Origin: JBHHWH01 sp046756405
Lineage (GTDB): Bacteria; Actinomycetota; Acidimicrobiia; Spongiisociales; ZC4RG35
Assembly (NCBI GenBank): GCA_046756405.1
Contig: JBHHWH010000056.1
Coordinates: 1-15,764, forward strand
DNA length: 15,764 nt
Direction: 5' to 3'
Each line of letters opens with the position of its first letter. The first letter of the stretch is position 1. Positions 1 to 7,824 of this stretch are shown piece by piece. Position numbers and translations under genes: made by a program. The notes under the pieces are model-generated. The model saw nothing but the letters and a program-made list of their open reading frames with translations, had not been told where the DNA came from and did no database searches.

Positions 1-874
1 TGACCACCCCGTGGTTGGTGAGTTCGGTGCGGACCCGGAGCGGGTCGGCGCCGGGCAGGTCGATCTTGTTGATGGCCACGATCATCTTCACCCCTGCCGC
101 CTTGGCGTGGGAGATGGCCTCGATGGTCTGGGGCATCACTCCGTCGTCGGCGGCCACCACCAGCACGACGATATCGGTGATGTTGGCGCCCCGGGCCCGG
201 AGAGAAGTGAACGCCTCGTGGCCGGGGGTGTCGATGAAGGTGATCTTCCGGCCGTTTACCTCCACCTGGTAGGCGCCGATGTGCTGGGTGATGCCCCCAG
301 ACTCGCCTTCGGCGACGCTGGTTTGGCGGATACGGTCGAGGAGGGTGGTCTTTCCATGGTCGACGTGGCCCATCACCGTCACCACCGGGGGACGGGGCCT
401 AAGGTCGGCAGGGTCGTCTTCGAATTCGGGCTGGTCGGCGACGGCCGGTGGAGGTGCGGCCTCTTCGATCTCGATCATGTAGCCGAAGCCCTCGGCGATC
501 TCGTCGATCAGCTCCGGCGGCATCGCCTGGTTGGCTCCAGCGGGTATACCTCGGCCGAGGAGTTCTTTCACCAACTCGCCCACGGGCTGGCCGACGGCTT
601 CAGCGAACTCGGCCACCGTGGCCCCTTCGGCCAGGGTGGCGATGCTGACCTCGGCGGCGGCCTCGGGCTCATCTTCGACAGCTTCGACCGCTTCGGTCTC
701 CTCTACCTCAGGTTTGGGCTCTTCCTCGGGGGCGAAGGCGAGACGGAGCAGCTCGGCCGCCTCGTCGCTGAGACCGGAGGAGGCAGTCTTGACTTCGATG
801 CCCAGTTCCTGGGCCTGGGCCAGCACCTCCTTGGAGGCGACGCCCAGCTCCTTGGCAAGTTCGTGGACTCTCAT
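1..874 (-). CDS. infB: Translation initiation factor IF-2, N-terminal part (runs off the window)
   Basis: This is the 5' part (291 codons) of the GTPase that brings initiator tRNA to the 30S ribosome. The translation starts MRVHELAKELGV, an IF2_N domain (about 1-50). An acidic linker (about 50-80) and a second IF2_N-like segment (about 86-135) follow. The G domain then begins: G1 GHVDHGKT (169-176), G2 GGITQHIG (193-200), G3 DTPGHE (215-220) and G4 NKID (269-272). The start at 874 lies 5 nt after the nusA stop, and the purine-rich end of nusA can serve as ribosome binding site. G1 comes early, at about residue 169, so the N-terminal extension is short compared with the several hundred residues seen in many actinobacterial IF-2 proteins. 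The gene is the last visible member of the rimP-nusA-infB operon. Identity is certain; the C-terminal domains lie outside the window. Confidence 0.98.
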   Translation of the reverse strand, partial: MRVHELAKELGVASKEVLAQAQELGIEVKTASSGLSDEAAELLRLAFAPEEEPKPEVEETEAVEAVEDEPEAAAEVSIATLAEGATVAEFAEAVGQPVGELVKELLGRGIPAGANQAMPPELIDEIAEGFGYMIEIEEAAPPPAVADQPEFEDDPADLRPRPPVVTVMGHVDHGKTTLLDRIRQTSVAEGESGGITQHIGAYQVEVNGRKITFIDTPGHEAFTSLRARGANITDIVVLVVAADDGVMPQTIEAISHAKAAGVKMIVAINKIDLPGADPLRVRTELTNHGVV

Positions 875-879
875 TCAGC

Positions 880-2067
880 TCACTCGCTCTCGTCGGTGAC
901 GGGCTCGGTGACCGCGTCTTCATCGTCGGCGACAGCCTCGGCCTCGTCAACGGCCGGCTCTTCCGCCACTCCGGCCGCTTCTTCTGCCACCTCGGCAAGC
1001 GCCTCCACTGTCTCTTCGCCGGGTGCCTCCAGGGCCACAGCCTCTTCCGAGATCTCAGGCGTCTCGGCTTCCTCGCCCTCTTCACCCTCTTCGGGGGGCG
1101 GAGCGTCGGAGCGGATGTCGATCTTGTAACCGGTGAGACGGGCGGCGAGGCGGGCGTTCTGGCCCTCCTTGCCGATGGCCAGGGAGAGCTGGTGCTCGGA
1201 GACGATGACCTCGGCCAACTGCTCCTCCTCGTTGAGGCGGACCTCCTTGACCTTGGCCGGGCCTAGGGCCTCGGCGATGAACTGGGCGGTTTCCTCCCGC
1301 CACTGCACCACGTCCACCTTTTCACCCCGAAGCTCGTTGACCACCTGACGGACCCGGGAGCCCCGGGCTCCCACGCAGGCGCCCTTGGGGTCGACGTTGG
1401 GGTCGTGGGAGATTACGGCGATCTTGGTCCGGTGGCCGGGCTCGCGGGCGATGTTGACGATCTCCACCGTCCCGTCGGCCAGCTCGGGCACCTCCAGTTC
1501 GAGAAGCCTGCGTACCAGGTCGGGGTGGCTCCGGGAGACAACGATCTGGGCGCCCTTGGGCTCGTTGCGGACCTCGATGACGAGGGCCTTGACCCGATTG
1601 CCCCGCTCCAGGCGTTCGAAGGGGATCCGTTCGCTGCCGGGCAGGATCGCCTCGGCGTCGCCGAGGTCGAGGATCACGGAACGGAAGTCGACCTGCTGGA
1701 CGATGCCGGTGACCAGGTCGCCCTCCCGGCCTTCGTATATCTCGTAGACCTTCTCCCGTTTCGCCTCCCGCAGCTTGAACTGCATGACCTGTTTGAAGGA
1801 CTGGGCGGCGATACGGCCGAAGGCCTCCCCGTCGGGAGTGTCCTCCCACTCCCGGATCACGTTGCCCTCCTCGTCCAGCTCCTGGGCGTAGACCTTCACC
1901 TCGCCTGACTCGGGGTCGATGGTCACCCGGGCCTCCTCGGCGGCGCCGGGACTGCGCTTGTAGGCGGCTACGAGGGCGTTGGCGAAGGCGTCGAGGATCT
2001 CCTCAACCGACATCCCTCGTTCCCTCGCGAGGACCTCTATGGCCTCCATCATTGTGTCCAGCTTCAT
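880..2067 (-). CDS. nusA: Transcription termination/antitermination factor NusA
   Basis: NusA binds RNA polymerase and nascent RNA and modulates pausing, termination and antitermination. The 395-aa product has the RNAP-binding N-terminal domain (about 1-125, starting MKLDTMMEAIEVLARERG). An S1 domain follows (about 133-200, GDLVTGIVQQVDFRSVILDL). The two KH domains come next, with GARGSRV in KH1 and IGKEGQNARLAARLTGYKI in KH2. From about residue 325 to the end the protein is an acidic Glu/Ala-rich low-complexity tail, not the folded acidic repeats of E. coli NusA. Shine-Dalgarno AAGGAG sits 4 nt before the ATG and directly abuts the rimP stop codon, which suggests translational coupling. infB follows after 5 nt. 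Many actinobacteria have ylxR between nusA and infB; here it is absent. Confidence 0.98.
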   Translation of the reverse strand: MKLDTMMEAIEVLARERGMSVEEILDAFANALVAAYKRSPGAAEEARVTIDPESGEVKVYAQELDEEGNVIREWEDTPDGEAFGRIAAQSFKQVMQFKLREAKREKVYEIYEGREGDLVTGIVQQVDFRSVILDLGDAEAILPGSERIPFERLERGNRVKALVIEVRNEPKGAQIVVSRSHPDLVRRLLELEVPELADGTVEIVNIAREPGHRTKIAVISHDPNVDPKGACVGARGSRVRQVVNELRGEKVDVVQWREETAQFIAEALGPAKVKEVRLNEEEQLAEVIVSEHQLSLAIGKEGQNARLAARLTGYKIDIRSDAPPPEEGEEGEEAETPEISEEAVALEAPGEETVEALAEVAEEAAGVAEEPAVDEAEAVADDEDAVTEPVTDESE

Positions 2068-2076
2068 GCTTCTCCT

Positions 2077-2547
2077 TCAGTGCCCCGGCTTGGGGGCCTT
2101 CTCCCACCGAAACACGGTCCGGGCGGTCACCACATCGGCGTAGGCGACCTCCCTGGTCCCGTGATCGCCCTCCACACTGAAGGTCTCCTCGCCGGCTTCG
2201 GCAAGGACCCCCCGGAGGGTGGTCTTCGAATCTCCCTGGGACAGCTTGACGACCACTTCGCGGCCGATGGCCTTGGCGAAATGGGGCTTCCGCTTCAGCT
2301 TGCGCTCCAGCCCGGGTGAGCTGACCTCGAGCTGGTACTGGCCATCGAGGTCGGTCTCGTTGTCGAGGAGGCGGGAGATGCCCCGGGAGAGGTCAGCGAG
2401 ACGGTCGATGTTTACGTCCTCCCCGTCGACGGTGATACGCAGGGTTCGCCCCCGGCCTCGCCCGGTCAGCTCGAGGTCGTACAGCTCGAGTTTTTCCGCA
2501 GCGAGGTAGGGCTCGACCACCTTCCAGATGTCTTCTACCTGCGTCAC
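2077..2547 (-). CDS. rimP: Ribosome maturation factor RimP
   Basis: RimP assists maturation of the 30S subunit. The core ELYDLELTGRGRGRTLRITV, the segment RLADLSRGISRLLD and the signature LEVSSPGLERKLKRK are characteristic of the family. The C-terminal part (about residues 95-156) is the SH3-like domain. I chose the GTG at 2547 (156 aa) because it follows two GGAG boxes, at 3 and 11 nt, and places the conserved ELYDLE segment where it lies in other RimP proteins. A GTG at 2595 gives a 172-aa alternative but has no well-spaced ribosome binding site. The gene is first in the rimP-nusA-infB operon; its stop overlaps the nusA Shine-Dalgarno region. Function is confident; the start is uncertain by 16 codons. 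Confidence 0.94.
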   Translation of the reverse strand: MTQVEDIWKVVEPYLAAEKLELYDLELTGRGRGRTLRITVDGEDVNIDRLADLSRGISRLLDNETDLDGQYQLEVSSPGLERKLKRKPHFAKAIGREVVVKLSQGDSKTTLRGVLAEAGEETFSVEGDHGTREVAYADVVTARTVFRWEKAPKPGH

Positions 2548-2625
2548 TTTCTCCACTTCTCCACAAGAAACCAGGTGGGTGCCGAAGGCGCCCACCTGAC
2601 CGAAAAGCGTCCCTTTGTCAGAGAG

Positions 2626-2631
2626 ATTATA
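2626..2631 (-). promoter_or_regulatory. Candidate -10 box of the rimP-nusA-infB operon
   Basis: A perfect TATAAT hexamer on the minus strand lies in the short gap between proS and rimP, about 80 nt upstream of the preferred rimP start. No good TTGACA-like -35 element is visible at 16-18 nt, so the promoter assignment rests on the -10 match and its position. It would allow rimP-nusA-infB to be transcribed independently of proS. Confidence 0.45.
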
Positions 2632-2672
2632 GGGCAGACGACAGTTGCCCGAGTTGTCGGCTGTTGATCGCG

Positions 2673-4382
2673 TCAGCGGCTCTCGACCACCCGCCGTGCC
2701 ACCTGGGCAGCGACGGCGTCGAGGGCCAGTTCCTCTTTGACCAGGCCCTCCCGAGTGGTGAGTTCGACGGTGCCTTCGGCCACTCCGCGGGGGCCGATGG
2801 TGATCCGGTAGGGGATACCAACCAGCTCGGAGTCGGCGAACTTGACCCCGGGACGCTCCTGGCGGTCGTCGAGGAGCACCTCCACCCCGGCTTCTTGGAG
2901 CTGGTTGTACAGGTCGGTGGCCGCGGCCAGGGTGGTCTCGTCGTCGGCCCGGACCACGGTGATCACCACCTCGTAGGGGGCGACGGAGACCGGCCAGATG
3001 ATCCCGTGTTCGTCGTGGTGGGTCTCCACGATGGCGGCGATGGCCCTCTCCACGCCGATGCCGTAGGAGCCCATGATGATGGGACGGTTCTCCCCCGCCT
3101 CATCCTGGACGTAGGCGCCGAAGGCCTCGGAGAACTTGGTGCCCAGCTTGAAGATGTGGCCCACCTCGATCCCCTTCCACAGCTCCAAAGGGCTGCCACA
3201 TTCGACGCAGGGTTCGCCGCTGGTCACAGTCCGCAGGTCGGCCCAGGTGCCCACGGGAATGTCCCGGGATATGTCGACGCCCTTGTAGTGCCAGTCGTCT
3301 TCGTTGGCTCCGGTGGTCATGTTCACCCGACCCTGAAGGGCCAGGTCGGCGATGATCGGGGTATCGGTGACCCCCACCGCGCCGAGACTGCCCGGATCGG
3401 CACCGAGCAGCTCACGGATCTCTTCGGGCTGGGCGGGACGCACCTCGGCGGCGCCGGTGACGTCCAGCAGCTTTTGCTCCTGAAGCTCGTGATCTCCGCG
3501 CATCAGCACGATCAGCGGCTCACCGTCGGCGAAGTAGACGAGGGATTTGATCTGGCGTTCCGGGGAGGCGATGTCGGGGTGGGCTTCGGCCAGGGCGGCG
3601 ATGGTGCGTAGCCCCGGGGTGGGGATACGTTCCAGCTCGCCGGATTCGCCGTCGTCGATCTCCGCCAGCGCCGAGGTGGCCTTCTCCACGTTGGCCCGGT
3701 AGTCACAGCTGGTGCAGGTGACGATCCAGTCCTCCCCAGCGTCGCTGCGGACCATGAACTCCACCGACTCGGTGCCTCCCATCGCCCCCGAGGAGGCCTG
3801 GACGTCGACGGTTTCCATGCCCATGCGGGCGAAGATGTTCTTGTAGGCGGCATGGTGGAGGTCGAAGCCGTGATCGAGGCCGGGACGGTCCACATCGAGG
3901 GTGTAGGAGTCTTTCATGGTGAACTCCCGCACCCGCAGCAGTCCCGACTTAGGCCGGGGCTCGTCACGGAACTTGGTGTGGATCTGATACCAGATTTGGG
4001 GCAAGTCCCGGTAGGACGACAGCTCGGTGGCCAGGATGGCGAAGATCTCCTCTTCGGTCATGCCTAACACCAGGTCGACGTCTTTTCTGTCTTTGAGCCT
4101 GAAGAGGTTCTCCCCCATCAGGTCGTAACGGTCGGACTTCTTCCATATCTCGGCCGGATGCAGGGTGGGGAGCACCATCTCCTGTCCGCCGATGGCGTCG
4201 ATCTCCTCACGAATGATGTCGATGATCTTCAGCCGCACCCGCTGACCCAGGGGAAGAATCGTGTAGGAGCCCGCGGCAAGCTGGCGGATGAAACCGCCAC
4301 GCACCAGCAGCTTGTGGCTCACCGCCTCGGCATCGGCGGGAGCGTCACGGAGAGTGGGTATGTGGGCTTTCGACCAGCGCAT
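2673..4382 (-). CDS. proS: Prolyl-tRNA synthetase (bacterial type, with editing domain)
   Basis: This class II synthetase charges tRNA-Pro. The 569-aa product matches the usual length of the bacterial-type enzyme (about 570). Visible hallmarks are the N-terminal MRWSKAHIPTLRDAP, the TEE loop in LGMTEEEIFA, motif 2 in FRDEPRPKSGLLRVREF, the MKDSYTLD segment and motif 3 GSYGIGVERAIAAIVE. The interval between motifs 2 and 3 (about 225-390) is the YbaK-like insertion domain that edits Ala-tRNA-Pro. The C-terminal anticodon-binding domain begins near VAPYEVVITVV. I used the ATG at 4382; the frame stays open upstream past 5000, but that extension is Ser/Pro/Arg-rich, has no synthetase homology and runs antisense over the ATPase locus. 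No Shine-Dalgarno is visible at the ATG. rimP follows in the same direction. Confidence 0.97.
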   Translation of the reverse strand: MRWSKAHIPTLRDAPADAEAVSHKLLVRGGFIRQLAAGSYTILPLGQRVRLKIIDIIREEIDAIGGQEMVLPTLHPAEIWKKSDRYDLMGENLFRLKDRKDVDLVLGMTEEEIFAILATELSSYRDLPQIWYQIHTKFRDEPRPKSGLLRVREFTMKDSYTLDVDRPGLDHGFDLHHAAYKNIFARMGMETVDVQASSGAMGGTESVEFMVRSDAGEDWIVTCTSCDYRANVEKATSALAEIDDGESGELERIPTPGLRTIAALAEAHPDIASPERQIKSLVYFADGEPLIVLMRGDHELQEQKLLDVTGAAEVRPAQPEEIRELLGADPGSLGAVGVTDTPIIADLALQGRVNMTTGANEDDWHYKGVDISRDIPVGTWADLRTVTSGEPCVECGSPLELWKGIEVGHIFKLGTKFSEAFGAYVQDEAGENRPIIMGSYGIGVERAIAAIVETHHDEHGIIWPVSVAPYEVVITVVRADDETTLAAATDLYNQLQEAGVEVLLDDRQERPGVKFADSELVGIPYRITIGPRGVAEGTVELTTREGLVKEELALDAVAAQVARRVVESR

Positions 4383-4668
4383 GGAAGCCAGGACGGTACT
4401 AGGACTCCGGGACCTGAAACCACGATATTCCGGCACGAAGACCCTCCAGGGAGCAGGCGCCTCCGATGGCCACCCGGTGCCGACCACCCGGCCCTTACCA
4501 TCTCGGCTATGACCGACCTCGACCGCTGTGGCCACCTGTGGAGGCTGTGGGTCGATGGCGAGGACCTGAGTTGCTCTCTGCTTGCTGGGTGAGCGACGCG
4601 CCGCCCGTTGGCGGGGATGGCTGGACCGGCGGTGTCGTCGGCTCACCCGCCCGGAGGGTGCTGCTGGT
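4383..4668. other. Gap between proS and the ATPase pseudogene
   Basis: I see no gene here. On the minus strand two weak GC-rich hairpins lie just after the ATPase stop: CACCC/GGGTG with a 7-nt loop near 4645-4661, and CCGCC/GGCGG with a 4-nt loop near 4602-4615. Neither is followed by a T-run. No clear -35/-10 pair for proS is visible. This is the junction between the housekeeping block and the metal-related genes. Confidence 0.5.
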
Positions 4669-6646
4669 CTACATGTCAGCCTGAGAGGTGTGGCCGGTGC
4701 TGGGGTGGGCGGTCTGGGCCGGATGGCGGGCGCGGAGTCCGTTAAGGACAGCGATGATCTCGGAGACCTCATGGACGAGGACGGCCATGGCGATGGAGAG
4801 AGCACCAACGACGGCGGCAGGTACCAGCACTGCCAGGATGATGATGGAGAAGACGACGTTCTGTCGGCTGATCTGGCGGGTCCTCTGGCCGAGGGAGATA
4901 GCGCAGGGGATGGTGCGGAGGTCGTCGCCCATGAGAGCCACGTCGGCAGCTTCGATGGCGGCATCGGTGCCGGCGGTGCCCATGGCGATTCCGACGGTGG
5001 CGGTGGCAAGGGCCGGAGCGTCGTTGATGCCGCCGCCCACCATGGCAACGGGGCCAAGTGCCTTCTGGAGTCTGTCGACGGCATAGCTCTTGTCGGCCGG
5101 CTTCAGGTCGGCACGTACGTCGTCGATGCCTAGATGGTGGGCGATGGCGGCTGCGGTGGGCTGGTTGTCGCCGGTGAGCATGACGATGTTACGGATCCCG
5201 CTGTCGTGAAGGGCGCCGATGACGCCGGGAGCTTCGGGACGGTACTGGTCCCGGAGGGCGATCAGGCCCATCACCTGATCGACGTCTCCGACCAGGATCA
5301 CGGTCTTTTCCGCTTCTCTCAGCTCTTCGACGAGACCCTGGTTCTCCCCGAGATCGACTCCGAGGTCTGCGAACAGAGAGACACTGCCCACGTAGACATC
5401 CTTTTCGTTGAGAACGGGCTCGAGCACCGGCACCGGTGAGGGCCTCGAATCCGTGGGCGCGCTGGACAGCGACGCTGTCCTCCTGTGCTCGCCGGATGAT
5501 GGCCTGGGCAAGGGGATGCTCTGAGGAGGCTTCCACCGCCGCTGCCACCCGCAACACCTCCGCCGAGTCGGTGCCACCGAGCGGAATCACGTCGGTGACC
5601 TGAGGGGCGCCCTGGGTGAAGGTGCCCGTCTTGTCCAGCGCGAGCACCTGGACCCGGCCCAGGTTCTCCAAGTGCACACCACCCTTGATGAGCACCCCCC
5701 GCTTGCCGGCAGAGCCGATTGCTGCTGCGACCGCCACCGGTGTGGAAATGACCAAGGCACAGGGTGCACCGGCCACGGCCAGGGTGACGGCTCGCCGTAT
5801 CCATTCCAACGGATCACCCCCAAACAGCGAGGGCACCACCGCGAGTAGGGCAGCTGCCCCCAGGATGGCGGGGCTGTAGTAGCGGCCGAAGCGGTCTATG
5901 AATTGCTGGGCCTTGGTCTTCTCCTCCTGGGCCTCTTCGACCAGGTGGATGATCTGGGACAGGGTGTTGTCCGCGAAGGCGCGGTTGACGGTGACCTCGA
6001 CAGCCCCGGTCAGGTTCACCGTCCCGGCGAAAACCTGATCGCCACGCTTCTTCGCCACCGGCATTCGCCGGTGATCGCCGATTCGTCGAGGCTGGTTGCG
6101 CCCGTCCGGATCTTGCCGTCGGTGACGAGACTCTCGCCGGGGCGTACCAGCATCACGTCCCCGGGAAACAAGCTCCTCGGCTCCGACGACGGTCTCCCGA
6201 CCGTCCCTCAGCACGGTCGCCTCCTTGGGAGCGAGGTCCAACAGGGCGCGGATCGCCCCCCGCGTACGGTCGTAGGTGAACTCCTCCAGACCTTCGGCCG
6301 CCCCATATAGGAACGCCAGGAAGGCGGCCTCCTCCCACAAGCCCAACGCTGCAGAACCAACAGTGGCCACCCCCATCAACACGTCGATGTCTACCCGGGG
6401 CCGGGCGATCGTCTCCAACGCCTCCCGACCCCAATGCGAAGCCCCCAGCAAAGCGGCCACCACATACAGGCCGATCGCAACCCCCACCGGGATGACCCCG
6501 ATGCGCTCCAAGACAAAGGTGGCGGCAAGTACTAGCCCGGAGATAAGCGCATTGCGCAGCGGCGGGAAACGCCACCACGGACCCCGATAGGGTTCCTCGT
6601 GCTCATCGGTGTCAGCGCGGACAGTGTTCGTGGCCAGTCGTGTCAT
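4669..6646 (-). pseudogene. P1B-type heavy-metal-transporting ATPase, multiply disrupted
   Basis: The translated frames together give a nearly complete P1B metal-efflux ATPase without an N-terminal metal-binding domain. They contain transmembrane segments starting at RNALISGLVLAATFVLERIG, the actuator domain, the ion-pathway helix with APCALVISTP, the phosphorylation site DKTGT (near 5621-5635), the SEHPLAQAI nucleotide-binding motif, MLTGDN and a C-terminal HEVSEIIAVLNGLR. It is broken in three places. An extra base near 6160-6169 and a 4-nt loss near 6061-6066 scramble about 30 residues, including the TGES motif. An extra base near 5406-5420 separates the two halves. The hinge motif reads GGGINDAP where the family has GDGINDAP (codon 5032-5034). 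The start ATG at 6646 follows AGGGA by 7 nt. The first Cys of the usual CPC triad is Ala, so metal specificity is unclear. Sequencing error could explain single indels but less easily all the changes together. Confidence 0.85.
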
Positions 6647-6690
6647 GCCTGTTTCCCTATCGCCAATCTCGAACAATACATCGCGCTCTG

Positions 6691-6714
6691 CCGATGATAT
6701 CGTATCGCACCGAT
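6691..6714 (-). promoter_or_regulatory. Promoter/operator-like element upstream of the ATPase, shared with the CmtR-like gene
   Basis: On the minus strand this element ends in TATCATCGG, whose TATCAT resembles a -10 hexamer, and begins with ATCG. The same layout, 9 identical bases, an 11-nt interval and 4 identical bases, occurs at 7502-7525 upstream of the CmtR-like regulator. It lies 45-68 nt upstream of the ATPase ATG. A common promoter bound by the same ArsR repressor is my inference. Confidence 0.4.
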
Positions 6715-6758
6715 CGCTCATAAGAGGATCGGCCCTCTGTGCGGTGAGTGGGAGGCCG

Positions 6759-7122
6759 TTATTCGACGACGCGCAGGGTCCCGGCGAGGTCCATGCCACG
6801 CATTCGCCGGACGATGTTGGGGTGGCGCCATCGCTGCGCCGATGGTCAACGCAAAGACCCGGCCAGAGTGCCGAGTCGGAGAGCGAATTCGGGAAGCGTC
6901 TGAGGGAGGAAACGTTGTGTTATCCACCACACCATGGCGAGGCCTGCACCGGCCCCTGATGGAGGACCCGGGACAGCAGCCGGACCCTTCGCCAACGCCG
7001 CCAGACCTGCGGTCTTCACACCCACGTCAGCCAGCAGAGCGACCGCGACGATCCCGACGCCGATCCAAAGGATCTTGAGGCGGTGCGTAACCGAGACTCT
7101 GACTGAACGCCTTGCCTTCTCA
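6759..7122 (-). pseudogene. Remnant of a small membrane-protein gene
   Basis: Directly after the CmtR-like gene, one minus-strand frame stays open from about 7122 to a stop at 6846. It encodes a basic start followed by a hydrophobic stretch (LKILWIGVGIVAVALLADVG) and a second amphipathic segment (LAMVWWITQRFLPQTLPEF). It has no ATG, GTG or TTG start before the hydrophobic stretch. Beyond the stop, two frame changes would continue the protein as VFALTIGAAMAPP and then HPNIVRRMRGMDLAGTLRVV, ending at a TAA at 6759-6761. I do not recognise the family. The likely interpretation is a frameshifted gene that was once cotranscribed with the sensor. It could also be noncoding sequence with fortuitous hydrophobic codons. 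Confidence 0.35.
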
Positions 7123-7126
7123 GCTA

Positions 7127-7468
7127 CTAGTCATCCTCGAGCCGGTAGTTGGGACACAACTCGATCCGATGACCCGCCTGGGCCAGCAACTCCTCGGCCG
7201 ATCGCAACGCGATGACAACCTCAGGACCCGAGATCCGATAGAAGATCTGGCGCCCCTCGACACGGTCAGTCACCAGCCCACAGTCTTTCAGACATGCCAC
7301 ATGCCCCGAGATATTGGACTGCGAGCCACCCAGCCGACCGAGAAGATCCTTGACTCGCAGCTCCCCGGCCTCTGACAACTCCTCGAGAATCGCGAGCCGT
7401 GTTGGATCGCCAAACCCCCGAAACAGCTTCGCTGCCAACTGCACATCGGCTCTTGTGGTCACGCCCAA
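7127..7468 (-). CDS. ArsR-family metal sensor, CmtR-like (Cd/Pb type)
   Basis: This winged-helix repressor leaves DNA on binding metal. With the TTG start at 7468 it is 113 aa. It contains the ArsR core FGDPTRLAILEELS, a recognition helix SQSNISGHVACLKDCGLV and the wing EGRQIFYRIS. Cys59 and Cys63 in CLKDC, plus Cys105 near the C-terminus (ELCPNY), correspond in position to Cys57, Cys61 and Cys102 of Mycobacterium tuberculosis CmtR, which bind Cd(II) and Pb(II). A strong AGGAGG box lies 9 nt before the TTG. A TTG start 8 codons further upstream (7492) would put that box inside the gene, so I reject it. The target is probably the ATPase downstream, now broken, and its own promoter. The gene appears intact although everything around it is damaged. 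Confidence 0.88.
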   Translation of the reverse strand: MGVTTRADVQLAAKLFRGFGDPTRLAILEELSEAGELRVKDLLGRLGGSQSNISGHVACLKDCGLVTDRVEGRQIFYRISGPEVVIALRSAEELLAQAGHRIELCPNYRLEDD

Positions 7469-7501
7469 AGCGACTGGCCTCCTTCTACTCAACGGTCGAG
7501 A

Positions 7502-7525
7502 CCGATGATAGCTCTCGACAGCGAT
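7502..7525 (-). promoter_or_regulatory. Promoter/operator-like element upstream of the CmtR-like gene
   Basis: This is the partner of the element at 6691-6714. On the minus strand it ends TATCATCGG and begins ATCG, and 16 of 24 positions agree between the two copies. It lies 34-57 nt upstream of the TTG start. TATCAT would be the -10 hexamer; no convincing -35 is visible. Autoregulation by the CmtR-like protein is inferred from this duplication. Confidence 0.4.
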
Positions 7526-7537
7526 GCAGAGTATTAG

Positions 7538-7802
7538 TCATCCGAAGGTTCGTGGCGCATTCTGCTTGCCCTGCCAGCCGAGGATCCCGATGGGCGTCGA
7601 AGGCGCACCAGGTCCAACACTTTTTGCCGTCGATGTCAAGGTGGTGGCGGGTCGGTGTGATGATCAGACAGGCGAGACCGACGAGCCGGGCGTGGACGTC
7701 GAGTTCTACTCGGCCGTTGTCTTGGGCATGCTCCAGCACTTCCGAGAGCGTGGACTTGGGTCGGCTGTGGTTCCGGTGGCCTTGAAGCCGCCGTCTCTCG
7801 TG
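7538..7802 (-). pseudogene. merB: Truncated, frameshifted organomercurial lyase (MerB) fragment
   Basis: One minus-strand frame encodes VELDVHARLVGLACLIITPT followed by RHHLDIDGKKCWTWCAFDA. This matches the middle of the MerB family, where the first catalytic Cys and the following Asp sit in WCAxD; both are present. After CAFDA the similarity ends. Removing one C near 7592 gives DAIGILGWQG and a stop at 7538-7540. The second catalytic Cys region and the C-terminal third of MerB are missing, and the N-terminal part lacks a start and is unrecognisable. The fragment therefore cannot cleave organomercurials. It lies directly upstream of the CmtR-like gene and indicates that a mercury-resistance gene once stood here. 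Family assignment rests on the short core motif. Confidence 0.65.
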
Positions 7803-7824
7803 TTACGGAATGGATCCACAGTGA

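Noticed and set aside
11..1129. Long plus-strand frame of 372 codons
   Set aside because: It is the complement of infB and nusA, with Gly/Asp/Leu-rich then Ser/Ala-rich composition produced by GC-rich codons on the other strand.
2664..3611. Plus-strand frame of 315 codons opposite proS
   Set aside because: A shadow of proS; Gly/Asp/His/Val-rich translation without any motif.
4383..4500. T-box-like leader upstream of proS
   Set aside because: GGTGG- and CACCGG-like strings occur, but there is no conserved T-box core, specifier stem or terminator/antiterminator pair.
4383..5084. Upstream extension of the proS frame to 5084 (803 codons)
   Set aside because: The extra segment is Ser/Pro/Arg-rich, has no synthetase homology and lies antisense-like over the ATPase locus; the ATG at 4382 gives the family length.
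6647..6799. N-terminal extension of the ATPase to 6799
   Set aside because: The extension has no membrane or metal-binding motif and would include the promoter-like element; the ATG at 6646 has a ribosome binding site.
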